A program made the position numbers and the translations under genes. Of a stretch of DNA of 64,000 bases, positions 28,901 through 37,041 are shown piece after piece. How positions within the stretch are numbered: position 1 is the stretch's first letter; each line of letters opens with the position of its first letter. The notes beneath the pieces were generated by a model. That model saw only the letters and a program-made list of their open reading frames with translations, had not been told where the DNA came from and did no database searches. Source of the DNA: Fischerella muscicola PCC 7414 (lineage in GTDB: Bacteria; Cyanobacteriota; Cyanobacteriia; Cyanobacteriales; Nostocaceae); the NCBI RefSeq assembly GCF_000317205.1, contig NZ_AJLK01000004.1, positions 1 to 64,000 on the forward strand, read 5' to 3'.

Positions 28901-29530
28901 CACTTCCGCAATATTACGGACTTGGGCAGTTAAATTTCCTGCCATCAAGTTAACGCTATCGGTTAAATCCTTCCAAGTACCTGCCACTCCTGGAACTTGT
29001 GCTTGTACGCCGAGTTTACCTTCGGTTCCGACTTCCCTGGCAACCCGTGTCACTTCACTGGCAAACCCATTCAACTGACCCACCATTGTGTTGACCATTT
29101 GGGCAGTTTGGAGAAATTCTCCCTTGAGGGGTCTACCGTCCATTTCTGGGGCGATGGTTTGGGAAAGATCACCATTTGCCACTGCTCTGATTACCCGCGC
29201 TGTTTCAGCTGTAGGCTGGACTAAGTCAGTAATTAATGTATTCACAGAATCAACACAGGCAGACCACCCACCACGCACATTACCCAAAGAAGCGCGTTCG
29301 CTAATTTTGCCGTCTTTACCAACAACCTTCCCAATCCGTTGTAATTCTGCTGTTAGCCGTTCATTTTGCTCAATAATATCGTTGAGTGTATCGGCGATTT
29401 TTCCTGCCATACCAGTTTGGTCGATAGGCATCCGTGCCGAAAAGTCGCCTTTTTTGACTGCTGACAGTGTTCTGAGCAGTTGTCTTAGATCTAAATTATC
29501 GCTTTCTTTGGTTAACTGTTCAGTGGGCAT
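22901..29530 (-). CDS. Giant soluble poly-HAMP hybrid histidine kinase with three receivers
   Basis: A 2209-residue cytosolic kinase with no membrane span. Residues 1-100 hold a first HAMP-like segment. Residues about 100-1255 consist of twelve tandem repeats of about 92 residues, each containing [22 protein letters not shown] and [20 protein letters not shown]. Then come GAF (about 1290-1430), coiled coil, HisKA ([18 protein letters not shown]), HATPase ([23 protein letters not shown]) and three receivers. The arrangement parallels fungal group III (Nik1/Os-1) kinases, osmosensors with about five such repeats; that comparison is from family knowledge. Here the repeats directly replace a transmembrane sensor, so conformational signals in the HAMP stack, or ligand binding to it, may set kinase activity. 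It is first gene of the minus-strand signalling block. Confidence 0.95.
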   Translation of the reverse strand: MPTEQLTKESDNLDLRQLLRTLSAVKKGDFSARMPIDQTGMAGKIADTLNDIIEQNERLTAELQRIGKVVGKDGKISERASLGNVRGGWSACVDSVNTLITDLVQPTAETARVIRAVANGDLSQTIAPEMDGRPLKGEFLQTAQMVNTMVGQLNGFASEVTRVAREVGTEGKLGVQAQVPGVAGTWKDLTDSVNLMAGNLTAQVRNIAEVTTAVANGDLSKKITVDVKGEILELKNTVNIMVDQLNSFASEVTRVAREVGAEGKLGGQAQVPGVAGTWRDLTESVNMMAGNLTAQVRNIAEVTTAVANGDLSKKITVDVKGEILELKNTVNIMVDQLNSFASEVTRVAREVGAEGKLGGQAQVPGVAGTWKDLTDSVNFMAGSLTAQVRNIAEVTTAVANGDLSKKITVDVKGEILELKNTINTMVDQLNSFASEVTRVAREVGTEGKLGVQAEVRGVAGTWKDLTDSVNMMAGNLTGQVRNIAEVATAIANGDLSKKITVDVKGEILELKNTINIMVDQLGSFASEVTRVAREVGSEGKLGVQADVRGVAGTWKDLTDSVNFMAGSLTAQVRNIAEVTTAVANGDLSKKITVDVRGEILELKNTINTMVDQLNSFAGEVTRVAREVGAEGKLGVQAEVKGVAGTWKDLTDSVNFMAGSLTAQVRNIAEVTTAVANGDLSKKITVDVRGEILELKNTINTMVDQLSSFASEVTRVAREVGTEGKLGVQAEVKGVAGTWKDLTGAVNMMAGNLTDQVRNIAEVATAIANGDLSKKITVQVKGEIFELKNTINIMVDQLNSFASEVTRVAREVGSEGKLGVQADVKGVAGTWKDLTDSVNFMAGSLTAQVRNIAAVTTAVANGDLSKKITVDVKGEILELKDTINTMVDQLNSFASEVTRVAREVGTEGKLGVQAEVRGVAGTWKDLTDSVNSMAGSLTSQVRNIAEVTTAVANGDLSKKITVDVKGEILELKDTINTMVDQLNSFASEVTRVAREVGTEGKLGVQAYVRGVAGTWKDLTDNVNLMAGNLTAQVRNIAEVTKAVANGDLSKKITVDVRGEILDLKNTINTMVDQLSSFASEVTRVAREVGTEGKLGGQAQVQGVAGTWKDLTDNVNSMASNLTAQVRGIAKVVTAVANGDLKRKLMLDAKGEIEALAETINEMIDTLAIFANQVTTVAREVGIEGKLGGQAKVPGAAGTWKDLTDNVNELAATLTTQLRAIAEVATAVTKGDLTRSIAVEALGEVAILKDNINQMIANLRETTQKNTEQDWLKTNLAKFTRMLQGQRDLETVSKLILRELAPLVGAAHGVFYIMENADNHQYLKLLSSYAYRERKHLANRFQLGEGLVGQCALEKERILLTEVPHDYIKISSGLGEASPVNVVVLPVLFEGQVTAVIELASFRRFSEIHLTFFDQLTESIAIVLNTIAASMRTEELLKQSQSLAEELQSQQNELRETNKRLEQQAQTLKASEDLLKKQQEELQKTNAELEEKAELLAVQNKEVERKNHEIEQARLSLEDKAEQLALSSKYKSEFLANMSHELRTPLNSLLILAKLLADNIEGNLNEKQIEYSRTIYSAGNDLLSLINDILDLAKIESGTMSIDMDQMRLSDLREQVERTFRQVAVDKGLNFTIELHPELPPTIYTDAKRLQQILKNLLANAFKFTERGEVSLQVFVANQGWSSDQETLNRANRVIAFAVRDTGIGIAPEKQKIIFEAFQQADGTTSRKFGGTGLGLSISREITRLFGGEIKLVSHLGEGSTFTLYLPQPLSGAGEMGRTGDGVKSSVHHPTTPPPHHTPPTPPTPLISTPVIDDRDNIQPGDRTLLIVEDDTKFARILLEMVRQNEFKGIVAHSGNTGLALAQEYQPSAIILDIRLPGMDGWAVLDRLKHDANTRHIPVHVMTVEEGKQRSLQQGAIAYLQKPISSETLHQALTKIKGFVERRVKNLLVVEDDENQRLSIVELIGNTDVATTAVSTASEALQAIRNGQFDCVVLDLGLPDMNGFELIEQIKQSPNGEALPIIVYTARELTRAEDVQLRRIAETIIVKDVRSPERLLDETALFLHRVQADLPAPKRLILEQLQNSDFQLAGKKVLIIDDDVRNIFALTSMLERYQMQIFYAENGSDGIEVLQNNPDTNVVLMDVMMPEMDGYETTRRIRANPNFKSLPIIALTAKAMQGDREKCIEAGASDYITKPVDIEQLLSLLRVWLYR
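25756..29225 (-). repeat. Twelve tandem 276-bp repeats encoding HAMP pairs
   Basis: Within the giant kinase gene the DNA repeats with a 276-bp period, counted as twelve VN.MA..L-containing units in the protein. Adjacent units near 28445-28657 and 28721-28933 are almost identical at DNA level (their antisense frames translate to 70-residue peptides differing at one position). The last two units are the most diverged ([37 protein letters not shown]). This pattern suggests ongoing unequal recombination or gene conversion. Confidence 0.92.
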
Positions 29531-29847
29531 ACTGATGGCTTCAAAGTAAATTATACACTCTTTCTGCTATAGCCTGCTACTAGTTTCAATCACACTCTGC
29601 TCATAAAAGGTATACCACCCAATTAGTCATGTCAGGGTAACTTTGCTCTTCGTCAGCTGGCTATGCAGACTTTAGATGTATAGACTATAACGAAATTTCT
29701 CAAAATCGCGATCAAGGAATAGATATAAATCTATCCAAGGTATGATTAATTTTTATAAAGTTAAAAAAACAAGTTGGAGAAAGTGATTTGAACAAAGCGA
29801 TCGCTTCTAAATTTAAATTAACCACGACATAAATATTATGGTGGAAA

Positions 29848-30050
29848 TCGAACACCTTGAATAAGGCGATATGCTTGTGGTTAGGATGAATCGGTGTTCG
29901 ATGGGTGTATCCTATACCTAAGCCACTTGCGTGTCTACATCTGTGTTCATCGGTGTGTATCGGTGTTCGATATATCTAAAGATATAACGGTTTGTGATTA
30001 ATTTCAGTGAAGGAAAACGAACACAGATGAACACAGATGAACACAGATAG
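29848..30050. repeat. Palindromic repeats of GAACACAGATGA / TCATCGGTGTTCG type
   Basis: Positions 29940-29970 (TCTGTGTTCATCGGTGTGTA and on) are roughly the reverse complement of 30017-30048 (CGAACACAGATGAACACAGA and on), built from 12-nt units. A degenerate copy lies at 29848-29900. Related copies occur at 41716-41782 and 45797-45830. They precede the CRISPR operon; no gene is present in 29531-30077. Confidence 0.75.
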
Positions 30051-30077
30051 ATTCATTTGTATCGCTTCTCTATAAAC

Positions 30078-30207
30078 AATAGACCTCTTGCAAAAATAAA
30101 AGAACCCCTCCCCAACCCTAAGCGAAACGGGGAGGGAGTTAAGATTTCTTCCCCCCGATCACGGGGGGATCGAGGGGGGTTGATTCGACTTTTGCAAGAA
30201 GTCTATT
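30078..30207. mobile_element. 130-bp MITE-like element with 18-bp inverted ends
   Basis: Left end 30078-30095 AATAGACCTCTTGCAAAA and right end 30190-30207 TTTTGCAAGAAGTCTATT match as inverted repeats with one mismatch. The interior holds two GC-rich hairpins (CCCCTCCCC...GGGGAGGG; CCCCCCGATCACGGGGGG) and no ORF of its own. This is the form of a non-autonomous element moved by an IS elsewhere. No target duplication is obvious. Confidence 0.75.
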
Positions 30208-30254
30208 TTTTGGATAAACGGTATAAATAGTGGGATCTGAGGAAGAAGTTATAG

Positions 30255-30475
30255 TTTTTGAGTTCGCCGAAATGATTTTTGCGTCCGCTGAAATGGTTTT
30301 TGAGTTCGCCGAAATGATTTTTGCGTCCGCTGAAATGGTTTTTGAGTTCGCCGAAATGATTTTTGCGTCCGCTGAAATGGTTTTTGAGTTCGCCGAAATG
30401 GTTTTTGAGTTCGCTGAAATGGTTTTTGCGTCTGCCGAAATGGTTTTTGCGTCTGCCGAAATGGTTTTGCGTCCG
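30255..30475. repeat. Ten 21-bp tandem repeats, open in frame on both strands
   Basis: Units of 21 bp (consensus GTTTTTGAGTTCGCCGAAAT plus G) alternate between a GAGTTCGCC and a GCGTCCGCT version. The period is exactly seven codons: plus-strand frame EMVFEFA/EMIFASA, minus-strand frame KTISADA/KIISANS. A minus-strand ORF of 124 codons (30139-30513) and plus-strand ORFs cross it. I do not call a gene, because the ORF tail is made of MITE sequence and no start signal is evident. Confidence 0.8.
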
Positions 30476-30718
30476 TCTTCTCGGCTTTTATACCGTTCTC
30501 TTCCGGTATCCATCGCAGCGCTTCCTCAACATTACGATCGCTTGGAAATGCGCTGTCCTATCAGGAATTGTAACGGCTTTTCGAGTGGGCGATCGCTTAA
30601 CCTGTGTTTGCAGACTTCTATACTTATAAATATTTTGTAATTTTTTTACATAACAAGTGGAGTCTCTAGTATTTTGGCTAGGATCTGGAAAGGGCTGATT
30701 CCATACGTAGACTATAAT

Positions 30719-30750
30719 TTGATACATTCAGTAAAACCACTATATATATA
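30719..30750 (+). promoter_or_regulatory. Candidate promoter of the CRISPR operon
   Basis: TTGATA (30719-30724), a 16-bp spacer and TATATA (30741-30746, continuing as TATATATATAAA) match a sigma-70-type promoter. The cas10 ATG is at 30758, so transcription would start only a few bases before it or at it. No Shine-Dalgarno sequence lies between. This predicts a very short or absent leader. Inferred from sequence alone. Confidence 0.5.
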
Positions 30751-30757
30751 AAGTGTA

Positions 30758-33157
30758 ATGACTGATTCAACTGCGACTAAAGCTACATTACAAGTCAACA
30801 ATCCCAATAGCATCACGATAGCGCTTTGCTGGTGTCTAGCTTGGGGAGACAAAAAGCAACCTCAGTTTCCTTTAAGTGTGTTGCAACAAATGCGACAGGC
30901 TTTGCATGAAGGGAAAGAAGTACCAGAAATAACCAAATCCCTTGTTGAGCAAGTTAAACAACTGCAAAGCATCCCTGAAGGTTATTTTCCCAAAACCCTT
31001 GATGAATTAAACAATGATTATCCTGAATTATGGAAACAGCAGACTCGCATTGGCTTAGTTTACGGTGGTGCGACCAAGATTAAACAGTATGTATTTGAAG
31101 CGGCTAAACTTCCGGATATTCGCGGTGCATCAGCATTACTTGACAGAATTAATTTAGTTGATTTGCCTGCTTTTTTTGGTTGTGAACAACATCCTGATTA
31201 TCCTCAATGTCAACAAGCAAAAAATTACTGCAAAAAAGTCAGAGAAAATTGGTTAGATAAACCAGAAAACTTCCCTCAACTTTCACAAGCATTGATTCCA
31301 GAGTTAATTATTTATTCTACAGGTGGAAATATTCTGGCGTTTTGTCCTGCTGCTTTTGTTGATGATTTAGCTAATGCGATTGAAAAACGTTATACAGAAG
31401 AAACTTTGACAGCTAATTCCTGCGCGGTGGGAGGAAAATTTAAGCCATTAGAAATCCAATTTGGCTTGTTGCCAGATGAATTAAATAATGAGACATTCTG
31501 GTTAGAAAAATATCTAAAAAATCTAGATAATCAATTAATTCACGCTTATTTTGCTCAACCTGACACAAATTCCGAAGAAGCTTTTAAAGAACGCAAAACA
31601 TTTAATGAATTGGCTGGAAAGTTAGCAGCAAAATTTAATCAAAGGCGGAATGGCAATAAATTGCAGGAAAGTGATAGAAGCTTGCGTTGTTATCCGCCTA
31701 TGTTTGAAACTCATCCCTACTTAAAGCGAGATGAAGGCGATCGTCGTTCTGCTATTATCCAAGCGAAAAGTTCTCCCGACGATCCAAGTGAGGGACTTCC
31801 TGACGATCCGTGGTTTTCAGAAGCATCCGCAAGGAAGAGATACGTAGGACAAATAGCTAAAAGAGACAATAGTTCAAAAAAATGGTATGAAAAGGCAGGT
31901 TTTGCCTGGGAACCTGGTGAGGATGCAGTAGAAAGTTGGGTTGACAAGTTTGAGCAATATTTACATGATACTCCCCACAAATACTACGGTAAAATCCGTT
32001 CCGAAAATCTTCACCCCAGCCGAGTTAAAGAAGCACTTTCTGTTAGAGAAATTGGCGATGCTAGCGCTCCAAATGGCTTTATTGCTTATATTTATGCAGA
32101 TGGAAACAACATGGGAGGTTACATCCAAAAAGAAATCAAAAATCCGGAAGACTATCAACGCTTTAGCCGGGATATTTCTGATGCTACAGAAAAATCAGTT
32201 TATGCAGCTTTAACAAAACATCTTCAACCCCACAAATTAAATTCAAAGTTGCAAGCAGAAAGAAAAAGTACAAAAGAAGTGTGGATTCATCCGTTTGAAA
32301 TTTTAACTATTGGTGGGGATGATGTGATGTTGATTGTGCCAGCAGATAAAGCACTTGCTATCGCTAAAACAATTGGTGAAGAGTTTGAAAGACAACTTTT
32401 AAACAAAGGAAAACGTTACAAATCGGACAAGAATTATAATCCACAATTGGTGCATCGCTATCATGGCAAAAAAATAATTACAGATGAGAAACAATGTAAA
32501 TTAAGTATGTCAACAGGGGTGTTAATTACTGCTGAAGACACACCAATTTACTATGCAGAAAAACTTACTAGTCAATTGTTGAAATCTGCTAAAAAATATG
32601 CCAAAGACCTCAGAAAACAGAATTATTATGGCGGAACAGTTGACTTTTTGGTGATGAAAGCTGTAACGATGATTTCTTCTAATATTGGGGAATTTCGTTC
32701 TCAGGGATTAATCAAATCAGGACAAGGACAGCAAAAACTCAAGCTATATGCTGTACCCTATACTTTACACGAACTGGGTGGACTTTTGGAAACTGCTCAG
32801 GTTTTAAAGGATGCAGAATTTCCGCGATCGCAACTCTACCAAATTCGTAATCTACTAGAACGAGGTAAACAGACAGCAATACTCAACTATCGTTATTTTC
32901 GACTGCGACTAACTAACAAAAACGCTCAGAATTTATTGAAAACTCAATTTGAAGATGCATGGTGCAAACCAAAGCAACAAAATAACAACGGAAATCTTGC
33001 ACCTTGGATGTCTTTAAAAGAGGACAAACAAGGATCTCAAGAAAAAGTCACTTATGAAACTATTTGGCGAGATTTAGTCGATTTATATCCTTTTATTAAA
33101 AAGTCACATAACACTTCTAATCCATCACAGTTACAACAACAGACTTCGTCAACATGA
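30758..33157 (+). CDS. cas10: Cas10 large subunit (type III-D-like), GGDD intact, no HD motif
   Basis: The 799-residue signature subunit of type III CRISPR effector complexes. The first Palm-like part is marked by GGATKIKQYVFEAAKLPDIR and RGASALLDRIN (about residues 106-131). The second Palm domain has IYADGNNMGGYI (about 444-455) and the cyclase motif IGGDDVMLIVP with GGDD at 519-522, which makes cyclic oligoadenylates from ATP on target RNA binding. I find no His-Asp pair at the N-terminus, so the single-strand DNase HD domain seems absent. A C-terminal helical region (about 600-799) probably includes the Cas11-like bundle. It is the first gene of an eleven-gene operon and overlaps the next gene by 4 nt (ATGA). 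Confidence 0.93.
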   Translation: MTDSTATKATLQVNNPNSITIALCWCLAWGDKKQPQFPLSVLQQMRQALHEGKEVPEITKSLVEQVKQLQSIPEGYFPKTLDELNNDYPELWKQQTRIGLVYGGATKIKQYVFEAAKLPDIRGASALLDRINLVDLPAFFGCEQHPDYPQCQQAKNYCKKVRENWLDKPENFPQLSQALIPELIIYSTGGNILAFCPAAFVDDLANAIEKRYTEETLTANSCAVGGKFKPLEIQFGLLPDELNNETFWLEKYLKNLDNQLIHAYFAQPDTNSEEAFKERKTFNELAGKLAAKFNQRRNGNKLQESDRSLRCYPPMFETHPYLKRDEGDRRSAIIQAKSSPDDPSEGLPDDPWFSEASARKRYVGQIAKRDNSSKKWYEKAGFAWEPGEDAVESWVDKFEQYLHDTPHKYYGKIRSENLHPSRVKEALSVREIGDASAPNGFIAYIYADGNNMGGYIQKEIKNPEDYQRFSRDISDATEKSVYAALTKHLQPHKLNSKLQAERKSTKEVWIHPFEILTIGGDDVMLIVPADKALAIAKTIGEEFERQLLNKGKRYKSDKNYNPQLVHRYHGKKIITDEKQCKLSMSTGVLITAEDTPIYYAEKLTSQLLKSAKKYAKDLRKQNYYGGTVDFLVMKAVTMISSNIGEFRSQGLIKSGQGQQKLKLYAVPYTLHELGGLLETAQVLKDAEFPRSQLYQIRNLLERGKQTAILNYRYFRLRLTNKNAQNLLKTQFEDAWCKPKQQNNNGNLAPWMSLKEDKQGSQEKVTYETIWRDLVDLYPFIKKSHNTSNPSQLQQQTSST

Positions 33158-33867
33158 TTTTTTTGCAGAATTTACCTCAAAATCAAATTCAAACTATTCA
33201 ACTCATCGCAGTAATTGATACTGCATTGTGTGTTGGTGCTGGTGGTTCTGATAGTTCCCTTGCAGACAAACCCATAGTCCGCAATGCTAAAGGACAACTA
33301 GTTATTCCTGCCTCTCAATTAAAGGGTAGATTACGCCATGAATGCGAAAAGCTAGCAAGAGGATTAGGATGGCAAATATTTGCATCACCCAAAGCAGAAA
33401 CACTTTGTCCAACAGAAGCACAAGTTAATCCTAGATTTAAGTCTGATTATCAACTAGCTGGTTATCAAGGCTATCACTGTTTTATTTCCAAAATCTTCGG
33501 TAATCCTATACTTCCATCACGCATTGTGGTTGATGATCTCATTTGTGACATCGAACGACAAGACTTACCAGAGGTATTACGTCCTGGTGTCACCATCAAC
33601 CGTCGCCGTCGCACCGCAGAAGAACAAAAACTCTACTTTTTAGAAACTTCCCCAGCTAATAATCAACTGGAATTTACTGGGAAGATTCATTTACTTCCAG
33701 AATGTCCAGAATATGCCAAACCCTTGATTTTAGCTGCTTTGCGCCATATCCATGCTTTGGGTGGTAGTAAATCTGTTGGGTTGGGTTGGTTGAAATGGAA
33801 GGAACTCGAAACACTACCAAAAGATGATCAAACCTGGAAATTGTTAATACCAGAGGCAAAAGTATGA
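33154..33867 (+). CDS. Cas7/Csm3-like RAMP subunit 1
   Basis: A 237-residue RAMP protein forming part of the crRNA-binding backbone. It begins with the RRM-like strand IQTIQLIAVIDTALCVGAGG, a candidate catalytic Asp in SSLADKPIVRN (about residue 38) and the conserved IPASQLKGRLRHE block (about 51-63). It ends with a Gly-rich loop (HALGGSKSVGLGWLKW). The segment GVTINRRRRTAEEQKLYFLE matches the Csm3 thumb region. Csm3/Cas7 subunits cut target RNA at 6-nt intervals using this Asp. Its start overlaps the cas10 stop and its stop overlaps the csx10 start, indicating translational coupling. Confidence 0.88.
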   Translation: MIFLQNLPQNQIQTIQLIAVIDTALCVGAGGSDSSLADKPIVRNAKGQLVIPASQLKGRLRHECEKLARGLGWQIFASPKAETLCPTEAQVNPRFKSDYQLAGYQGYHCFISKIFGNPILPSRIVVDDLICDIERQDLPEVLRPGVTINRRRRTAEEQKLYFLETSPANNQLEFTGKIHLLPECPEYAKPLILAALRHIHALGGSKSVGLGWLKWKELETLPKDDQTWKLLIPEAKV

Positions 33868-35234
33868 TGCGAATTATATTAGAGATTACAGCTTTGTCTC
33901 CATTAGCGATCACTGGGAAAAAACCTGGTTCAGTGAGTGAAGCCGAAGATCATATTCCTGGTTCAGTAATTCGAGGCGTGATCGCATCTCAAATTCTACA
34001 ACTATCTAATCAACAAATACCAGGCATATCAGAACAAAATTTAGTATTAGGCGGCGGTGACTTTGAATCACTTTTTTTAGGTGATGAACCTGCCATTTTT
34101 CAAAATGCTTATCCAGCCGTAGCTAAGATTGCAGATGAGTCCAATTCTGGTAAAACTAAGTCTGACCTCATTTCCAGAATTGTGAATGATGAAGTTATGG
34201 TTTTACCTGCAACAGCAGTTAGTTCTAAAACAAATCCAGGTTTTTTACCCAAAGGTAACGGAGTTTTTGATACACTAATAGATCGCTTTTGTGCAGATGC
34301 ATACAATTATCCTTACGACCCTAGCGATCCAAAATCTCTGGAAGAGAAAACAGATGCACGGGTTGAACCATACAGCAGCTTCTACAGTAAAACTAACGAC
34401 AGCAAAATCAAATATAAATACCGCAGTCATTCTATTAGCACTCGCTTTCTAACACGAGTTGGAATTAATCGCCGCAGAGCCACATCAGAAGATGATATCC
34501 TTTACAGCATTGAAGTTTTAAATGAGTCATTTGTTGAAGACTCCAATACAAATTCTAAAAACTGGCATCCTGTTGTTTATCGAAGTTCAGTTTTAGTTCA
34601 AAATCCAGAATTAGCCAAATCTCTGAGTAATTTTATCAATCAAAATTCTGAGAATTTTCGTTTAGGTGGTGCAACTTCACGAGGTTTAGGCAAGGTTGTA
34701 ATTCAAGCAAAAATAGAGGAACACTCAGCAGATATCAAAGCAAGAGTCACTGAATTTAACAAACAACTTGAAGAACGTTGGGAATTGTGGTCAGTATTTG
34801 GTGAACCCGAAAAAAATCTATTAGAAAATCGCACTTATTTTACTCTTGACCTGCAAGCTGACGCAATTCTTACAGACAATTGGCGACACACCACGGTAAT
34901 TTCCACAGAAATGTTGTGTCAATTTGTAGAATTAGAGAATGAATTCTTGCAACTAGATAGGGATGAAAAAGATAATTTTCTTAAGTTAGAAGTAGCATAT
35001 AGCAGCTATAACTATCGTTCTGGTTGGAATGCAGCTTGGGGACTAATGAAAGATATAGAATTAGTCACTAATAGAGGCTCTGTATATTTATTTAGTACAA
35101 ATAAACCGGATTTATGGTTAGAAAAATTAAAGGATTTAGAACTAAAAGGAGTAGGCGATCGCACCTCTGAAGGTTTTGGACAAATACAAATTAGTAACGA
35201 ATTTCATAGTGTATTTCGGGAGAAAGCTAAATGA
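33864..35234 (+). CDS. csx10: Csx10, Cas5-like RAMP of subtype III-D
   Basis: A 456-residue RAMP protein with the Csx10 start LEITALSPLAITGKKPGSVS, then DHIPGSVIRGVIASQIL (about residues 30-46), and a Gly-rich loop FRLGGATSRGLGKVVIQ (about 270). A second RAMP-like half ends with LKGVGDRTSEGFGQIQIS near the C-terminus. Csx10 is the subtype III-D counterpart of Cas5, which holds the 5' handle of the crRNA next to Cas10. The gene is joined to its neighbours by ATGA-type overlaps at both ends. This is the main reason to assign the locus to subtype III-D and not III-A or III-B. Confidence 0.85.
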   Translation: MMRIILEITALSPLAITGKKPGSVSEAEDHIPGSVIRGVIASQILQLSNQQIPGISEQNLVLGGGDFESLFLGDEPAIFQNAYPAVAKIADESNSGKTKSDLISRIVNDEVMVLPATAVSSKTNPGFLPKGNGVFDTLIDRFCADAYNYPYDPSDPKSLEEKTDARVEPYSSFYSKTNDSKIKYKYRSHSISTRFLTRVGINRRRATSEDDILYSIEVLNESFVEDSNTNSKNWHPVVYRSSVLVQNPELAKSLSNFINQNSENFRLGGATSRGLGKVVIQAKIEEHSADIKARVTEFNKQLEERWELWSVFGEPEKNLLENRTYFTLDLQADAILTDNWRHTTVISTEMLCQFVELENEFLQLDRDEKDNFLKLEVAYSSYNYRSGWNAAWGLMKDIELVTNRGSVYLFSTNKPDLWLEKLKDLELKGVGDRTSEGFGQIQISNEFHSVFREKAK

Positions 35235-35644
35235 GTGAACAATCAGATCCACAAAAACAACTCAAGATTCAAAAGGGAATTCTTCAAGCTGAAGATGAGC
35301 TAGTTGTCTGGATTCAAACTGCTTTAGATAACACAAAATATGGAGACTTAGAAGAATCACAATTTCGTAACTTAGTACGACTTTCTGACACAACTGATAG
35401 TGCAGAAGTAATTAAAAATTTCATCCGCTATCAAGTTGGTAGAGATAAAAAATGGGGTAGAGGCAAAGAATCACTAGCTGAAAAAATTATTGAAGATATT
35501 GATGGTAATATTCAGAAAAAAGCCCAAGAAATTGCTAAATCTTGTCAAAGCGATTTTAAACCAATTTGGTTAGAGATGATACGCCGTTATTTAGGCTATG
35601 GCGCACGATATCTCAAATATAAGCGCGATGGTATTCAAGTATAA
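35231..35644 (+). CDS. Small helical protein, candidate Cas11 (Csm2/Cmr5-like) subunit
   Basis: A 137-residue, charged, apparently all-helical protein. Features: an N-terminal helix (LKIQKGILQAEDELVVWIQT), a middle segment FRNLVRLSDTTDSAEVIKNF followed by IRYQVGRDKKWGRG, and a C-terminal helix ending in RYLGYGARYLKYKRDG. Size, composition and position between csx10 and a cOA effector fit the small subunit (Cas11), which lines the inner filament of type III complexes. I recognise no direct signature, so this is inference from context. Its start overlaps the csx10 stop (ATGA); 36 nt follow before the CARF-HEPN gene. Confidence 0.65.
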   Translation: MSEQSDPQKQLKIQKGILQAEDELVVWIQTALDNTKYGDLEESQFRNLVRLSDTTDSAEVIKNFIRYQVGRDKKWGRGKESLAEKIIEDIDGNIQKKAQEIAKSCQSDFKPIWLEMIRRYLGYGARYLKYKRDGIQV

Positions 35645-35680
35645 AAATATAAGCAAAGTTAACTAGGAGCTTATTTTAGT

Positions 35681-36997
35681 ATGCCAAAAATTCTTTTAGT
35701 GACAGTTGGTGATTCTCATCAACCGATTGTGACTGCAATTCGTGCTCTTCAACCTGATCGCGTTATCTTTGTGTGTTCTGATGGTAGTAAAGGCAGTAAA
35801 TCCCAAGTAATAGGAGAAGGATCTCCCTGTGAAGTCCGACGTGGAACAGAAGTAATTGAAAGATTACCTAATATTCCTACACAAGTAGGATTAAGCGATC
35901 GCTTTCAACAAGATCGAGATTTAATTTTAATTCAAGAACCAGATGATTTATCAGAATGCTATCTGAAAACCTCATTATGTATTCGGAGTATTCAGCAAGA
36001 GTTACCAGATGCTCAAACTATGGCTGATTATACAGGCGGCACTAAATCTATGTCTGTAGGATTGGCAATGGCTGCTCTTGATTATCAAGTCACATTATAT
36101 GTAACTACGACTGTCCGAACAAACATTATTAAGATCGAAAGAGGAGAATTGCCTGGACAGGCAACAGTAGCACCCGTAGTTGCACAGCGCACCCTTGGAC
36201 AATTCTTACCAATTTTCTTACAACAATACAACTATCCAGCAGCGATCGCTCAACTAAAGCGACTTCTGTCATCAATGGAATTGCCACCTGAGACTAGACG
36301 ACAAATTCGAACCTTATATGCTTGTTGCTGTGGGTTGGATGCCTGGGATCGATTTGAACATAGGGAGGCTTTGGAATTTTTTGAGTCTCAGATGAAATAC
36401 CCTGAAATTCGACAACTGGGGTTATTTCTTAAGCGTGTGATTAACAGTCGAGGACAGATCGATGAAAAGTTTGATTTTAGTAATAGTACGGTAGGACACG
36501 GTTATGAGATTGTCCAAGACTTAATACTAAATGCAGAACGACGTGCTGCTCAAGAGCGTTACGATGATGCAGTTGGTAGACTTTACCGAGCTTTAGAATT
36601 ATTAGCTCAAATTTGTCTGTTGAAATCATATGGTATAAAAACAGGTGACGTTGATATTCAGCAACTACCGGAATCTTTGCGGGATGAATATGAGCAAAAA
36701 CGCTCTTCTGTTAAGAAAAAAATTCAACTGGCTTTGAAAGATAGCTATGAGCTTTTAAGTAAACTGCCTGATGACCCAATAGGACAACTTTATCAGCAAA
36801 ATGCAAACAAAATTATTAATGCCTTAGAAGTTCGTAATAACTCGTTATTTGCTCATGGATTTCAACCAATTACTAGTAGTGATTATGAGGATGTAAGTAA
36901 AGTATTTGTAAATTTTATCCAATCTGCTATTGAGACCGTTACTCCACATAAATTGAAATTACAATCGCCACAATTTCCCACTACCCTAGAAATTTAA
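35681..36997 (+). CDS. CARF-HEPN ribonuclease (Csm6-like, TIGR02710 type)
   Basis: A 438-residue cyclic-oligoadenylate-activated RNase candidate. The N-terminal CARF domain (residues 1-160) starts KILLVTVGDSHQPIVTAIRA and carries the ligand-loop motif DYTGGTKSM (116-124). A helical linker follows. The C-terminal HEPN domain has the catalytic pair R385 and H392 in VRNNSLFAHGF (Rx6H form seen in this family). When Cas10 makes cOA, CARF binding should switch on degradation of RNA by the HEPN dimer. It has its own ribosome-binding site (AGGAG about 12 nt before the ATG) and is embedded between effector-complex genes. A dedicated ring nuclease is not visible nearby. Confidence 0.9.
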   Translation: MPKILLVTVGDSHQPIVTAIRALQPDRVIFVCSDGSKGSKSQVIGEGSPCEVRRGTEVIERLPNIPTQVGLSDRFQQDRDLILIQEPDDLSECYLKTSLCIRSIQQELPDAQTMADYTGGTKSMSVGLAMAALDYQVTLYVTTTVRTNIIKIERGELPGQATVAPVVAQRTLGQFLPIFLQQYNYPAAIAQLKRLLSSMELPPETRRQIRTLYACCCGLDAWDRFEHREALEFFESQMKYPEIRQLGLFLKRVINSRGQIDEKFDFSNSTVGHGYEIVQDLILNAERRAAQERYDDAVGRLYRALELLAQICLLKSYGIKTGDVDIQQLPESLRDEYEQKRSSVKKKIQLALKDSYELLSKLPDDPIGQLYQQNANKIINALEVRNNSLFAHGFQPITSSDYEDVSKVFVNFIQSAIETVTPHKLKLQSPQFPTTLEI

Positions 36998-37041
36998 GGC
37001 ATATCTAAAATATTTTCAAAGTAATCTAAATATTAGAAACT

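Noticed and set aside
25764-29549. Many open plus-strand frames of 60-160 codons across the HAMP-repeat kinase
   Set aside because: They recur at the 276-bp repeat period and are antisense reflections of the conserved sense codons; no start signals or independent composition.
30139-30640. Heptad-repeat ORFs on both strands as a real gene
   Set aside because: The minus-strand ORF runs into the MITE and has no start signal; kept only as a repeat and a finding.
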